The notes under the pieces were generated by a model that saw nothing but the letters and a program-made list of their open reading frames with translations, searched no databases and was not told where the DNA came from. A stretch of DNA of 64,000 nt from CAZCZZ01 sp964503335. Lineage in GTDB: Bacteria > Verrucomicrobiota > Kiritimatiellia > CAIVKH01. A program made the translations under genes and the position numbers. The stretch covers positions 1-64,000 of the forward strand of contig CAZCZZ010000005.1 of assembly GCA_964503335.1 (NCBI GenBank), read 5' to 3'. Position 1 is the stretch's first letter, and every line of letters starts with the position of its first letter. Shown piece by piece: positions 33,073 through 48,000 of the stretch.

Positions 33073-36000
33073 GGTGCGTCAATTCGCGTCACATCGATCA
33101 CGCTGGAGGAGCTCACGGCGATGAAGTTCGCCGGGCTGCCCGCTGCGGGACTGAAGTAGATGCCGCTGTCACCTTCGGCAACGATCTCCGCAAAGCCGTA
33201 CAGGAGCTTCTCCGCCCCGGCCACGGTCACATCAAGAAGCACCGTGCCCGCGCCGCTGAAGCCCATCAGGAAGTACCGTTCGGCGTCGGAGGACGATCCG
33301 AAGCGCAGCGTGCCATCCTCGCCGGCCACACCGACCCAGGTCCCGGCCTCGCCATCGACGGGCGCGGCATAAACCTCTTCCATCCGTAGCGCATCCTCGC
33401 CGCGTGCCAGTTCCACCGACGTCGCGCCGGCAGGCGCATGGAACAAGACATAGTCGCGCGGACGGAACGTCGTGTTCCAGGCCTTCACGTAGGCCGCGAC
33501 TTCGACGCCGTCGACCAGCACCCGCAATTCGGACGGCGGGACAGCGCCGAGGCCTGCCTGCACGAGGACTTCCTGCTTGATGCGGATGACTCCGCCATCC
33601 GGATTGTCGATGGCGAATCGACCCACCACATGGACGTCGTCGCCCGCTCCATCGGCCTCGACCATCGCGGGTCCATGGACTTCCGTCTCGCCGGACCAGC
33701 TCACGTCTTCGAGCCAGTAGTAGTACGTCGTGTCGCTCGACGCATTCACATCAATCCACTCGTACGCACGGCCTGACCCGGTCCCTGCGCCGCTGACCAG
33801 TTCGCTATTCAGACGATCACCCGTCGCGTTGATGCTCGTCGAGCGATAGAGATTGAAGCCCAGGTTTTCCCACTCAAGGGCCGTCTCCCACGCAAGCTTC
33901 ACATCGGAGCCCTCGCGAATCGCCACGAAGCTCTTCAACTCCACCGGTGTCGGCGTCAGGTTGAACCCGAAGTCGGCGTCGAAGTAGATGTAGTCGGGAC
34001 GCAGCGACACAGTGTAGGACGCGGCTGTCGTCCGGCGGCGGAAGGCGGTCGGCACTGTGTTCGTGTCCGCTCTCACGATGTAATCGCCGAACGGCACGCC
34101 TGCGAAGGCATAGTAGCCCTTGCCGCCCGCGCCATCGGTTATCGTCGTAGTCGTCGCCACGAGCGTGGTCACGCCGGCGTTGATCGAGAACAGGCGCACC
34201 GTGACGTTGTTTAGCCCGAAGGTAGCGAGGCTCTCGTCATGCTGGCCGTTGCTGTTGATGTCCCACCAGATGTGGTCACCGATCACGCCTGTCCGGACAA
34301 AGCCCGCGTCCCACGTGAGATTCGTCGCGCCGGACGTGAGCGAGAACGGTGCGGAGCGACCTGTCGTGCGGCTCGCGTCGCTGTCGATCGTCGTGTTGCC
34401 TCCAATATTCTGCAGGACGAATACGCCCGAGGTCGGGATCGTGAATTCCACAACGTACGTAGCGGGCGGCAGGTTCGTGAACCGGTAGAAGCCGCTGCCG
34501 TCCGTCACGGTTGTGGCCAGCACGACGTTGTTTGTGTTCAGGAGGCGAACGGTGAGGCCTGCGCCAAAGCCCGTCACCTCGCCAGCCTGGAAGTTCGCAT
34601 CGTAATTCAGGTCCTCCCAGATCCGGTCGCCGACCGTGCCCGGCCTGTACAAGCCGGCGTCCACACTCAGGTCCGCCAGAGAAGTGAGCGTGATCGGCGC
34701 CGTGAAGCCGGTTGCGGGCGTCGCGTCGCTGTCAGCAAGGTCGTTCGTCCCTGCGTTTTGGACCGTGAACGCGTAGCCGGTCGGCGCCGTGAAGCGCACG
34801 AGGTACACGGCCGGGGCCAGGTTCGTGAAGCTGTAGGAGCCGTTCGTGGACGTGGTTGTCGTGCCCACCAGGTTCGTCGTCGCGTCGTAGATGCGCACCG
34901 TCACGTTCGGGATTCCGGCTTCGCCAGCGTCCTGGATGCCGTTGCCGTTGATGTCTTCCCAGACGAAGTCGCCGACACCGCCGGAGACGATCTGCACCAC
35001 GGCATCGTCGCTGTCCGTGACCTGGGTCGTGTTCGTCAAGGCCACGCCGAGGTTGTCGGACGGTGTCGCGCGAGCCACACCGATGTTGGTGATCGCCGCG
35101 GTCACGTTAAGGTTCGTGGCAAACAGGATGTTGGTTGATCCGGGCGCGACGGGTCCGGCGATCGACCCCACGACGCCGAGCACGTTGTCGGTCACCGTGA
35201 TGCTCGCAAGGAATGTGTCGCCCGTGTTGATCACGGCGTAGCTGTAGGCCACATCCGTGCCGGATGCGACGTAGTGGATCACGCCGTCAGCAGCCGAGCC
35301 CGCGCGCTTGATGAGCAGCACGCCGGGATCGACGCGGTTGACCGCCGATGGATCGTTGGCTGTGACACTTCCGCCGACGGGGTCACGTCCCGTCACTACC
35401 GCGCTGTTCGCGAGGTCGGCCGAGATCGTGGAGTTGACGCTGACCGTCACCGATTGACCAGCGGTCAAAGTGCCCACGCTCGAGCTGAAGCCCAGCGCTG
35501 CGTTCGTGACCACTACATTCGTCAGCGTCACGTCGCCCGAGTTCAGTACCACGAACGCATAGGTCACCGGCGTTCCGTTCGTACCCGTCACCAACTCAAC
35601 CCCGTTGACCGTATTCGAGATCGAGATCGCCGGATTGATCCGGTCGACCGTCGCTGTGTCCGTCCGCGTCACGGGCGGTCCGACCGGCGGCACGCCGCTG
35701 ACATTCGCCGTGTTTACCAGGTCGGAGCTGATCGTCCTTGCGGCCGTCACCGTGGTGCTTTGACCCGCGGTCAGCGTGCCGATGCTGTTGCTGAAGGTGA
35801 TCAGCGGGTCATTGATGAAGACGTTGGTCAGCGTGACGTCGCCCGTGTTCGAGACCACAAAGCTATAGGTCACAGGTGTCCCATTCGTGCCCTGCACGCT
35901 TTCCACACCATTGACCGTCTTGGCCACGTTGATCGCCGGCGCGATGAGATCCACCGCGCTCGGGTCATTCGCCGAGACAAACCCGCCCACAGGGTCCTGG

Positions 36001-39000
36001 CCCGTCGCAATCGCCGTGTTCACGAGGTCTGCTGAGATGGTCGAGGCGACTGTGACCGTCGTGCTCTGGCCAACCGCAAGGCTGCCCACGTTTGTGGTGA
36101 AGCCAAGTGCCGCGTTTGTGACTACGACGTTCGTCAGGGTCACGTCGCCGGGGTTGCTGATCACGAAGGCGTACGTCACCGGTGTGCCGTTCGTGCCTTG
36201 CACCAACTCCACGCCGTTGACTGTGTTCGAGATCGTGATCGCCGGATTGATCCGGTCGACCGTCGCTGTGTCTGTCCGCGTCACGGGCGGTCCGACAGGC
36301 GGCACGCCGCTGACGCTGGCGGTATTCACCAGGTCCGACGAGATCGTTCGTGCAGCGGTTACCGTGATGGACTGACCCGCGGCCAATGTGCCAATGCTGT
36401 TGCTGAACACGATCAGCGGGTCATTCAGGAACACATTGGTCAGCGTCACATCGCCCGCGTTGCTGACCACGAAGGCGTACGTCACCGGTGTGCCGTTCGT
36501 GCCCTGTACTGATTCCGCGCCGTTCACAGTCTTCGCGACATTGATCGCGGGCGCGATGAGGTCGACCGCGCTAGGATCGTTGGCGCTTACGAAGCCGCCC
36601 ACGGGATCCTGGCCCAACGCGATCGCCGTGTTCACCAAGTCGACGCTGATGGTGGAGAACACGGTGACCGTGGTCGACTGGCCCACCGCGAGGCCGCCCA
36701 CATTGGTCGTGAAGCCGAGGGCCGCGTTTGTAACCACAACATTCGTCAGGGTCACATCACCTGGGTTCGACACCACGAAGCTATACGTGACTTGTGTCCC
36801 GTTCGTGCCTTGCACGAGTTCCACACCGTTGACCGTATTGGAGATCGAGATCGCCGGATTGATCCTGTCGACCGTCGCCGTGTCCGTGCGCGTAACGGGC
36901 GGACCCACAGGCGGTACGCCACTGACGTTGGCGGTGTTCACGAGGTCGGCGCTGATAGACCGCGCTGCTGTGACGGTGATGGACTGACCCGCCGTCAGTG
37001 TTCCGATGCTGTTGCTGAACACGATCAGGGGGTCATTCAGGAAGACATTGGTCAGCGTCACATCACCCGAGTTGCTGACCACGAAACTGTACGTCACCGG
37101 TGTGCCGTTCGTGCCCTGTACGCTCTCCACACCGTTGACGGTCTTCGCCACGTTGATCGAAGGCGCGATGAGATCCACAGCGCTCGGGTCGTTGGCCGTC
37201 ACGCTGCCGCCTACGGGATCGTTGCCCGTCGCTACAGCCGAGTTCACGAGATCTGCCGAAATCGTCGATGCCACCGTGACCGTCACCGACTGACCCACCG
37301 CGAGGGAGCCGACATTGGTCGTGTAGCCGAGCGCGGCGTTCGTTACCGCGACATTCGTCAGCGTCACGTCACCAGGGTTCGAGACCACGAAGCTATACGT
37401 GACTGGTGTCGCGTTTGTGCCCTGCACGAGCTCCACACCGTTGACCGTGTTCGAGATCGCGATCGCGGGATTGATCCGGTCCACCGTCGCCGTGTCGGTG
37501 CGCGTTACGGGAGGTCCAACCGGCGGAATGCCGCTCACGTTCGCCGTGTTCACCAGGTCGGCGCTGATCGTCCGGGCCGCTGTAACCGTGATGCTCTGGC
37601 CTGCGGTCAGCGTTCCGATGTTGTTGCTGAACACGATCAGCGGGTCGTTCAGGAACACATTCGTCAGCGTCACATCGCCCGAGTTGCTCACGACGAACGC
37701 GTAGGTCACGGGTGTCCCATTGGTTCCTTGCACGCTTTCCACGCCGTTGACCGTCTTCGCTACGTTCAGGCTGGGAGCGATGAGATCTACGGCGCTTGGG
37801 TCATTCGCCGTCACGCTACCGCCGACAGGGTCGTTGCCCGTCGTCACGGCTGAGTTCACGAGGTCAGCCGAGATCGTCGAGGATACCGTCACGGTGACCG
37901 ACTGGCCCACCGCGAGCGTGCCGACATTGGTCGTGTAACCCAGTGCCGCATTGGTCACCGCGACATTCGTCAGCGTCACGTCGCCGGGGTTCGACACCAC
38001 GAAGCTGTACGTGACCGGCGTTCCATTCGTGCCCTGCACCAGTTCCACTCCGTTGACCGTATTCGAGATCGTGATCGCGGGATTGATCCGGTCCACCGTT
38101 GCCGTGTCGGTCCGCGTTACGGGCGGCCCAACCGGCGGCACGCCGCTGACGTTCGCCGTGTTCACGAGGTCGGCGCTGATCGCTCGGGCCGCAGTGATCG
38201 TCACAGACTGACCGGCGATGAGCGAACCTATGCTGTTGCTGAACACAATGAGCGGGTCGTTCAGGAACACGTTGGTCAGCGTCACGTCGCCCGTGTTGCT
38301 GATCACGAAAGCATACGTCACAGGCGTCCCATTCGTCCCCTGCACGCTTTCCACCCCATTCACCGTCTTCGCGACGTTGATGGCCGGCGCAATCAGATCG
38401 ACGACCGCGGGATCGCTGTTGGTAAGCACATTGCCGACCGGGTCCGTGCCCGCGACGTTGGCGATGTTTGTCAGATCGGACGAGATCGCACGTGCCGCTG
38501 AGACCGTCACGCTTTGTCCCGCGGTCAGCGTCCCGATGGCGTTGCTAAATGTAATCAGCGGGTCGTTCAGGAACACATTGGTCAAGGTCACGTCGCCGGT
38601 GTTGCTCACGACGAATTCATACGTCACCGGCGTCCCGTTCGTCCCCTGGACGCTTTCCGCCCCGTTCACCGTCTTGGCCACGTTCAGGCCGGGCGCGATA
38701 AGGTCCACAGCGCTCGGGTCGTTCGCACTGACCGCCCCGCCGACGGGATCGTTACCCGATGCCACGGCAGAGTTCACAAGATCTGCACTGATGGTCGAGA
38801 CCACGCTCACCGTGACCGATTGGCCTACGGCCAGCGTCCCGACGTTCGTGGTGTAGCCCAGCGCTGAGTTCGTCACGGCGACATTCGTCAGCGACACGTC
38901 GCCCGGATTGCTCACCACGAACCAGTACGTCACCGGTGTGCCGTTCGTACCCGTCGCAAGCTCTCCGCCAGGGAATGCGCCCGTGCCCACGGTGTTGGCG

Positions 39001-42000
39001 ATGCTGATCGCCGGGTTGATCCGGTCCACCACGGCTGTATCCGTCCTCGTGACGGGAGGTCCAACCGGCGGAATACCGCTCACGCTGGCCGTGTTCGTCA
39101 GGTCCGCGCTGATCGCACGGGCAGCCGTTACCGTGATGATCTGACCGGCGCCCAGCGTTCCGATGCTATTGCTGAAGGTGATCAGCAGGTCGGTCAGGAA
39201 TACGTTGGTCAACGCGACATCGCCCGTGTTGCTGACCACAAAGCTGTAGGTCACGGGCGCGTTGTTCGTGCCCTGTACGTACTCCACGCCATTGACCGTC
39301 TTCGCCACGTTGATGGCCGGCGCGATGAGATCCACAGCGCTCGGGTCATTAGCTGTCACGCTGCCGCCGACAGGGTCGTTGCCCGTCGCCACGGCCGTGT
39401 TCACGAGATCCGCCGAGATCGTCGAGTTCACGGTCACGGTTACAGACTGACCCACCGCGAGCGTGCCGACATTGGTCGTGAAGCCCAGCGCCGCGTTCGT
39501 TACGGCCACATTCGTCAGGGTCACGTCGCCGGGGTTCGACACCACGAAGCTATACGTGACCGGTGTTCCGTTTGTGCCCTGCACGAGCTCCACGCCGTTG
39601 ACCGTGTTCGAGATCGCGATCGCGGGATTGATCCGGTCCACCGTCGCCGTGTCGGTGCGCGTTACGGGAGGTCCAACCGGCGGAATGCCGCTCACGTTCG
39701 CCGTGTTCACCAGGTCGGCGCTGATCGTCCGGGCCGCTGTAACCGTGATGCTCTGGCCTGCGGTCAGCGTTCCGATGTTGTTGCTGAACACGATCAGCGG
39801 GTCGTTCAGGAACACATTCGTCAGCGTCACATCGCCCGAGTTGCTCACGACGAACGCGTAGGTCACGGGTGTCCCATTGGTTCCTTGCACGCTTTCCACG
39901 CCGTTGACCGTCTTCGCTACGTTCAGGCTGGGAGCGATGAGATCTACGGCGCTTGGGTCATTCGCCGTCACGCTACCGCCGACAGGGTCGTTGCCCGTCG
40001 TCACGGCTGAGTTCACGAGGTCAGCCGAGATCGTCGAGGATACCGTCACGGTGACCGACTGGCCCACCGCGAGCGTGCCGACATTGGTCGTGTAACCCAG
40101 TGCCGCATTGGTCACCGCGACATTCGTCAGCGTCACGTCGCCGGGGTTCGACACCACGAAGCTGTACGTGACCGGCGTTCCATTCGTGCCCTGCACCAGT
40201 TCCACTCCGTTGACCGTATTCGAGATCGTGATCGCGGGATTGATCCGGTCCACCGTTGCCGTGTCGGTCCGCGTTACGGGCGGCCCAACCGGCGGCACGC
40301 CGCTGACGTTCGCCGTGTTCACGAGGTCGGCGCTGATCGCTCGGGCCGCAGTGATCGTCACAGACTGACCGGCGATGAGCGAACCTATGCTGTTGCTGAA
40401 CACAATGAGCGGGTCGTTCAGGAACACGTTGGTCAGCGTCACGTCGCCCGTGTTGCTGATCACGAAAGCATACGTCACAGGCGTCCCATTCGTCCCCTGC
40501 ACGCTCTCCACGCCGTTGACCGTCTTCGCTACCGCGATGGCCGGCGCGATGACATCGACGAACGCATCATCGATGTCGGATACGTCACCCACGCCTAGCG
40601 ATGCACCCAGGTTGTCCGAAGGTGTCGCAACAGACGATGCAATGTTCGTCACATCGACCAGGACGTTCAGATTCGTGGCGAGAAGAACGTTTGTGGCGCC
40701 CGGAGCAACGGGTCCGGCGATGCTGCCCACGGCACCCAGAACGTCGTCGGTCACAATGATCGAAGAGAGATGCGTGTCGCCGCTGTTCACGACGGCGTAT
40801 CGATAAACCACATTGCTTCCGCCCAACACCGTCAGCGTCGCACCATCGGCCGCCGCGCCCGCCGTCTTGACGATGGATATGGAGGGCTGCACGCCGTTAA
40901 CCAGCGCGACATCCTGGTCGTCCTCTGTCGGCACGTCATTGCCCGGGGTCGAGTCGGGATCAAACTGATCGGCAGCCGAGACCTGGGCCATGTTCGTGAT
41001 CGCGCCTGTGTTTGTAACAACGGCTGTGATCTGCAACGACGTGACCGCACCGACGCCGATAGACCCGATGTTCCAGATTCCGTTGGTCGGATTATAGGCT
41101 CCACCCGCGTGCGAGCCATACGCCAGTCCAACGGGAAGTACATCTTCCACCTGTACGCTCGTCGCGGCGTTAGGACCGCTGTTCGTCAACAGAAGGGTGA
41201 AGGTCACATTGCTGCCGGGAAGGACGAAGAGACGGTCCGCGCTCTTGGTAAGGGACAGGTCTGCCGAAGGCGTAGCGATGACCACGGAACCCCGGTCGTC
41301 TTCTGTCGGGACGTTGTTGCTGGGCGTCGAGTCGAGATCATGATGCTGGGCACGCCACACTTCGGCCACGTTGGTGATCATTCCGAAGTTCGTGACGGTG
41401 GCCACGATGACGATGGATGTGTAGCCCCCGTTGCTGATCGTGCCGATGCTCCATGCACCGCTCGACGCGTCATAGAGACCGTTTGAGTGACTCACATAGG
41501 AAAGTCCTGCGGGCAGCAAGTCGCCGACAATTACTGTAAACTGTTCGTCCGGCCCGCGGTTCGTCACAGTCACCGTGAACGTGACGTTTGTCCCGACATT
41601 CGGCGCCGGGTTGTCCACGCTCTTTGTCAGTTCCAAATCACCGGACTTGGGAACGGAAAGGTTCACGGACGCCTGGTCGTCTTCCGACGGGACGTTGTTG
41701 CCGGGCGTGGAGTCCGTATCGAACTCCACCGCCGTACGCACCTCCGCGGTGTTAACAATCACGCCCGATTGCGTGACCAGCGCGATGACCTGCAAGCTGG
41801 TTACGCTGCCGACATCGAGGTTGCCCACGGTCCATACGCCATTCGTGGCCACGTAGGTGCCGTTGCTGTGACTTACATAGGACAAGCCTGCAGGCAACAG
41901 GTCTTGCACGGTGACGCCCGTCGCATCGTCAGGGCCTCCGTTCGCCAACGTGATGGTGAAGGTGACGTTGCTGCCCACGCGCGGCGTCAGGGTGTTGGCC

Positions 42001-45000
42001 GACTTGCCGAGTGACAGATCAATCGCCGCGCCGGCTGAAAAGACAGCGTCATCCTGGTCGTCTTCCGCAGCATTACTATTGCCGGGCGTGGAATCGGTAT
42101 CGGGCTGGTCGGACGTTTGGACCTGGGCCGTATTGGTGTAGGTGCCCGAATTCGTGACCGTGGCCGTGATCTGCAACGTCGTGCTGCTTCCGGCTGTGAG
42201 GGCGATATTCGTCCAGACGCCGTTCGCGGGATTGTACGAGCCGCCGCTGTGGCTCACATACGCCACACCGCCGGGGAGCACATCGAGCACGCTGATCGCG
42301 TTCGCGGTATTCGCCGCGCGGTTCGAAACGACGATGGTGTAGGTGATGTTGGACCCCACGAACGGCGACGCATTGTCGACGGTCTTGGTCAGCTCCAAAT
42401 CCGCGTACGCGATCGAAACCACGACCGCATCATCCTCGTCATCCTCGAACGGGCTGCCATCTTCATTGCCGGGCGTCGAATCCGTGTCGGCCTCCGCGGA
42501 GGTCATGACTTGCGCCACGTTGGTGATGCTGGCCAGATTCGTAACCGTCGCAACGATCTGCAGGCTGGTGCTGCTGCCCACATTGAGCGTGATGCCCGTC
42601 CATATCCCGCTTGCCGGGTTGTAGGTGCCATTGGTGTGGCTGACGTAGACGAGTCCTGCCGGGAGTGAATCCAGCACCGATACCGACGTGGCGCTATCGG
42701 GACCGTTGTTGGTGAGTGTGACCGTGAACGTCACGTTGCTGCCGAGCGTGGGCGATGCGTTATCCACCGACTTCGAAAGTCCAAGGTCAGCAGTTCGCGG
42801 TACCGTGATCACCGCGTCATCCTCGTCGTCTTCGTAAGGTACGCCGTTCTGGTTGTTCGGCGTGGAATCGATGTCGAAGTGACTGGCCGCGGAAACCTCG
42901 GCCACGTTGGTGATCGATCCGGATGCAAGCACGGTCGCCGTGACAGTCAACTGCGTGACGCTTCCGACAGGTACCGCACCGATGTTCCACAATCCGTTGC
43001 TTGCGTTGTAGCTGCCCGGGGCGTGGGAAACATAGCTTACGCCGGCGGGCAGGATATCCCTGACCGACACCCCGTGCGCTTCATCCGGTCCACGGTTGCT
43101 CACGATGATCGTGTAAACAACGTTGCTACCGATGGACGGCGTGGCGTTGTTGACCGACTTGCCCAGCTCGAGATCGCTCGCCGCGGGCACCACAATGGTT
43201 TCGTTGTCGTGATCGTCTTCTGCAAGGATGTCATTCCCGGGCGTGGAATCCGGGTCAAAGCCGTCTGCAGTCTGAACCTGCGCCTCGTTGTCAATCACAC
43301 CCGTGTTCGTGACGGTGACGGTGATCTGCAGCGAAGTCACACCACCCACAGCCATGTCGCCGATGGTCCATATACCGTTGGTGACGACGTACGCACCATT
43401 GGCGTGACTGACATACGCAAGGCCTACGGGAAGGATGTCTTCAACCGTAACACCGGTCGCAGCGGCCGGGCCGTCGTTGCTAACAGCGATGGTAAAGACA
43501 ATGTTGCTGCCGAGATTCGGCGTGGTGCTCGAGGCCGTCTTGGTCAACGACAGGTCGGCCGCGAAGAGAATGGCCACGACGGCATCATCCGAATCCGTGA
43601 CGGAAGCGAGCAAGGGCAGCGGGACGCCGGACGCATCCGACGGCACGGCCGTCGCCACACCTATATTCGTGACCGCCGCCGTAACATTCAGGTTGGTCGC
43701 GAGGAAGACATTCGTGGCACCCGGGGCGATGGGACCTGCAAGGGATCCTACCGCGCCGAGAACGTTGTCCGTGACAACGAGCGATGCAAGGTGGGTGTCA
43801 CCCGTGTTGATCACGCTGTACTGGTAGACCACGTTGCTTCCGAAGTAGTTCGTATAGACTGCTCCGTCGAGCGCCGTGGCAGCCGTCTTGATGATGAGCA
43901 GGCCGGGGTTCACGAGCGCAACGGCCGCCGTATCGGCGTTTGTTCGAAGGCCGCCAACAGGATCAAAGCCCCGGACTGTCGCCGTGTTCGTGAGACTCCC
44001 GCCAATGACCGAAGCCGTCGTTACCGTCACGCTCTGGCCTGCGGACAGCACGCCGACCGCGTTGGAGAAGCTCAGCAGCGGATCCGTCAACGATACGTTC
44101 GTGAGCGTCACATCGCCCGCGTTGCTGATCACGAAGCTGTACGTGACCGGCATTCCATTTGTACCGATCACCAATTCAACACCTGGAATTGCACCCGTGC
44201 CCGACACCGTCTTGGCCACCGTGATGTTCGGTGCGATCAGGTCCACCTGGCTCGGATCGTTCGCCGTCACACTGCCACCCACGGGATCGTTACCTGTCGC
44301 GATGGCCGAGTTCACGAGATCTGCCGAGATGGTCGATGCCACGCTCACCGTCGCCGACTGGCCTACCGCGAGCGTTCCGATATTCGTCGTGTAGCCCAGC
44401 GCCGAGTTGATGACCGCCACATTCGTCAGCGTCACGTCGCCGGGGTTGCTCACCACGAACACATAGGTCACAGGTGTCCCATTGGTCCCTTGCACCAACT
44501 CCACGCCGTTGACCGTGTTCGAGATCGCGATCGCAGGATTGATCCGGTCCACCACGGCCGTATCGGCCGCCGTATAGTTCTGGCCGTTCAGGTACTGGCC
44601 AACCACTGTCGCCGTGTTCGTAAGATCGGCGGAGATCGTGCGGCTTACCGTCAAGGTCACGCTCTGGCCGGCATTGAGCGTTCCGATGCTGTTCGAGTAG
44701 CTGATCAGCGGGTCGGTCACGACCACGTTCGTGAGAGCGGCGTCACCCGTGTTTGTCACGATGATGCTGTAGGTCACCGGGGTTCCGTTCGTGCCCTGGA
44801 CATACTCGACACCATCAACAACCTTGCTGACCGCAATCGCGGGTGCTGCGGCCTCATGCGGCACGCTCGATGTGGTCGGCGGGACGGGGATGCCGTTGGT
44901 CGTCGACGGCGTAAAGACCGCCACGTTGGTCCCGGTTCCGCTGGTGACCGCAGTGAACCGCGCTGTCACAACAGACGTTCCGCCGACGGACAGCGGTCCC

Positions 45001-48000
45001 ACGTTTGCCCAGGCCAGGGTGCCGACGCCCGTCGATGTCGCCGCAGGTGTCGCACTTACGAAGGACAGCAGCGACGGGTCGAACGTGTCGTTCAGCGCCA
45101 CGGTATCCAACGCGATGTCACCCGTGTTCGTGACCGAGATCGAGAAGACGACCAGCTCTCCCGTTACTGCCGGGCGACCCGTCGGACTGACCACCGTCTT
45201 CGACGACAGGATCGACGGGTTGACCGCCGTATGCGGCACGCTCGACGTTCCAGGTGGCACGGGGATGCCGTTCGTTGTCGAAGGAGACGAGACTGCTGTA
45301 TTGGTGCCGACGCCGCTCGCGAGGGCCGTGAACCTGACTACCAAGGTCGTGCTGGCCCCGGTACTCACGGGACCGACGTTCGTCCATGTCACCAGGCTTC
45401 CCGCCAGTCCGTCCTGGCTTGGCGTAGACGAAGCAAAGGCGAGAAGGTTTGTCAGGAACGTGTCGGCGACAGGTACCGTATCGAGCGCCACATCACCGCT
45501 GTTGCTGACCACGACGTTGAAGACCAACTCCTCGCCGACCACGGCGGGGCGACCCGTCGGGCTTGTGAGCGTTTTCGTCACCGTCACACCCGGGCTCGCC
45601 GCCGTGTGAGGTACGCTCGACGTGCGCGGCGGCACCGGGATCCCGTTTGTCGTCGAAGGCGTCGCGATCGCCGTGTTGGTGCCCGTCCCGCTTTGGACGG
45701 CAACAAAGACGGAGGTCACGGTCACGCTGGAACCCGTCGCGATCGGACCGATGTCGGCCCACGCGATGGAGCCGTCGTTCACAGTGTCGATTGTAGCCGG
45801 CAACGATGAAGCGTAGCTCAGGAGATTCGTGTCGTACGCATCCTCTAGCTGAACGACGCCGAGGTCGGTGTCGCCGTTGTTGAAGACGTTGATACCGAAC
45901 ACGATTTGCTCGCCCACCGCTGCCGGTCGTCCCGCGGGACTGAGCGTGACCTTCGTGATCTGCACGCCCGGGTTAACCGCCGTGTGCGGCACGCTCGACG
46001 TTCCAGGTGGCACGGGGATGCCGTTCGTTGTCGACGGCGCCGTGATCGCCGTGTTGGTGCCAAGGCCTGCCGTCACCGTCGAGAACGTCGCGGTGATCAC
46101 GGTCGAGGCGCCGGGGGCCAGCGGACCCACATTCGACCAGTTCAAGAGACCGTCGTTGTCGTTGTCGTCTGAAGCCGGGGTCGACGACGCATAAGCCAGG
46201 AGCGTCGTCGAGTAGGTGTCCGTCACAGGAACCGTATTCAGCGTCACGTCACCCACGTTCGTCACGGCGATCCGGAACAGAATCGACTCACCCACCGCAG
46301 CGGGTCGTCCCGCAGGGCTCACCACCGACTTCCCGATCACCACCCGCGGGTTCACATTCGTATGCGGCACCTCGTTCGTCTTCGGAGGCACCGGTATCCC
46401 GTTGGTTGTCGTCGGGATGGTCACCGCTGCGTTGGTACCCACACCGTTTGTCAGCGCCGTAAAGCGCACCACGATCGACGTGGCTTGTCCCACGCTCAAA
46501 GGCCCGACGTTCGTCCACGAGATCTGGTTGCCCAGGATCGAGTCGTTGACCGGCGTCGAAGACGAGAAACTCAACAGCGCGTTGTTGAAAGTATCCGACA
46601 CCGGCACCGTGTTGAGCACCGTGTCGCCGCTGTTGCTCACCGCGATGTTGAACACCACTTCTTCCCCGATCGCCGCCGGACGACCCGCCGGGCTCGACAG
46701 CGTCTTGGCGATCGTGATCGATGGGTTAACCGCCTCGTGAGGCACGCTCGATGTAGTCGGCGGGACGGGGATTCCGTTGGTCGTCGACGGCGTAAAGACC
46801 GCCACGTTGGTCCCGGTTCCGCTGGTGACCGCAGTGAACCGCGCTGTCACAACAGACGTTCCGCCGACGGACAGCGGTCCCACGTTTGCCCAGGCCAGGG
46901 TGCCGACGCCCGTCGATGTCGCCGCAGGTGTCGCACTTACGAAGGACAGCAGCGACGGGTCGAACGTGTCGTTCAGCGCCACGGTATCCAACGCGATGTC
47001 ACCCGTGTTCGTGACCGAGATCGAGAAGACGACCAGCTCTCCCGTTACTGCCGGGCGACCCGTCGGACTGACCACCGTCTTCGACGACAGGATCGACGGG
47101 TTGACCGCCGTATGCGGCACGCTCGACGTTCCAGGTGGCACGGGGATGCCGTTCGTCGTCGATGGCGTTGCAGCGGCGACGTTTGTTCCCGTGCCGCTTG
47201 AGAGAGCCGAGAAGCGGGACGTCACTGTGACGCTTCCGCCGGATACCAGCGGACCGACGTTCGTCCACGAGATGAGGCCGCCGGAGATTGACGACTCGGA
47301 CGGTGTTGCGCTCACGAAGCCGAGCAGGTTCGTGTTGAAGGAGTCGGTCAGCGGAACCGTTGCCACGGTGAAGGTGCTCGTGTTCTGGATGGTGATGGAG
47401 AAGACGAATTGTTCACCCGTGACCGCGGGTCGGCCCACGGGGCTGACCAGCGACTTCAGGATGGTCACGCCGCCGGGGAACACGTAGCCGAAGTCGTTGC
47501 CGGAATCCGTCTGGCCCGTCGTATTGCCAAAGTTCGCCGCCTCGATGTTGTCGGTTGTCATGAACGCGCCGGCGGGCAGCGAGTTCGTGTCGATATCCAT
47601 GACGAACGCGCCCGACGAGGCAAAGCTGAACGAATACGTCCCTGCGACACCTGTGATATTCGTCAGAAGCAGGCTGTCACCGACATCCACCACCCCGTTT
47701 GTGTTCGCATCGCGATACAGACGCACCACGACGCCGGAGCGACCGGTGTCGAAGCCGCCAAAGGTCGCATTCGCATCAAGGTCGAGGAACACGGTTCCGG
47801 AAATCGTATTGGGCGGGCACGTCAGGACATCGTTCGCTTCGTAGTCGCCGCCTGCCGTGAGTGTCCGTGCATTGGTCGCGAGACCTGTGATCTTGTTTAC
47901 ATCCCATAGATGGTTCGCAGGCGTGCCTGCGGAACCCGAAGTTCCGAAGAGCTGGCCGAAGTTGTTGAAACCGAGGCCTTCCATGTCGGCGACGCCGAGC

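Larger units (their letters stand above)
35340..40540 (-). repeat. Coding array of 17 alternating short DUF11-like units
   Basis: Two unit types alternate: one opening APAINVAKTVNGVESVQG and closing VDRI, the other opening NPAIAISNTVNGVELVQG and closing VDLI. Each is roughly 95-100 residues, so the higher-order period is about 190-200 residues. The units are beta-sandwich-like (PVTYSFVVSNPGDVTLTNV). The strict alternation points to growth by duplication of unit pairs. Confidence 0.75.
44870..47500 (-). repeat. Coding array of seven GRPA-type DUF11 units
   Basis: Seven units of about 120 residues share SPTGRPAVTGELVVFSI near the start, WTNVGPLSVG in the middle and STTNGIPVPP..SSVPH at the end. 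Units 2 and 7 are almost identical in protein sequence. Confidence 0.78.

Noticed and set aside
35340..40540. Regularly spaced repeats resembling a CRISPR array
   Set aside because: Unit length is near 290 bases, all in frame, encoding beta-sandwich modules; there are no short direct repeats with unique spacers and no cas genes.
42879..45809. Long plus-strand open frame (976 codons) opposite the giant gene, with many shorter ones along 33-54 kb
   Set aside because: Arg/His/Val-rich repetitive translations that mirror the repeats of the minus-strand gene; no start signals or domains. They are codon-bias shadows.
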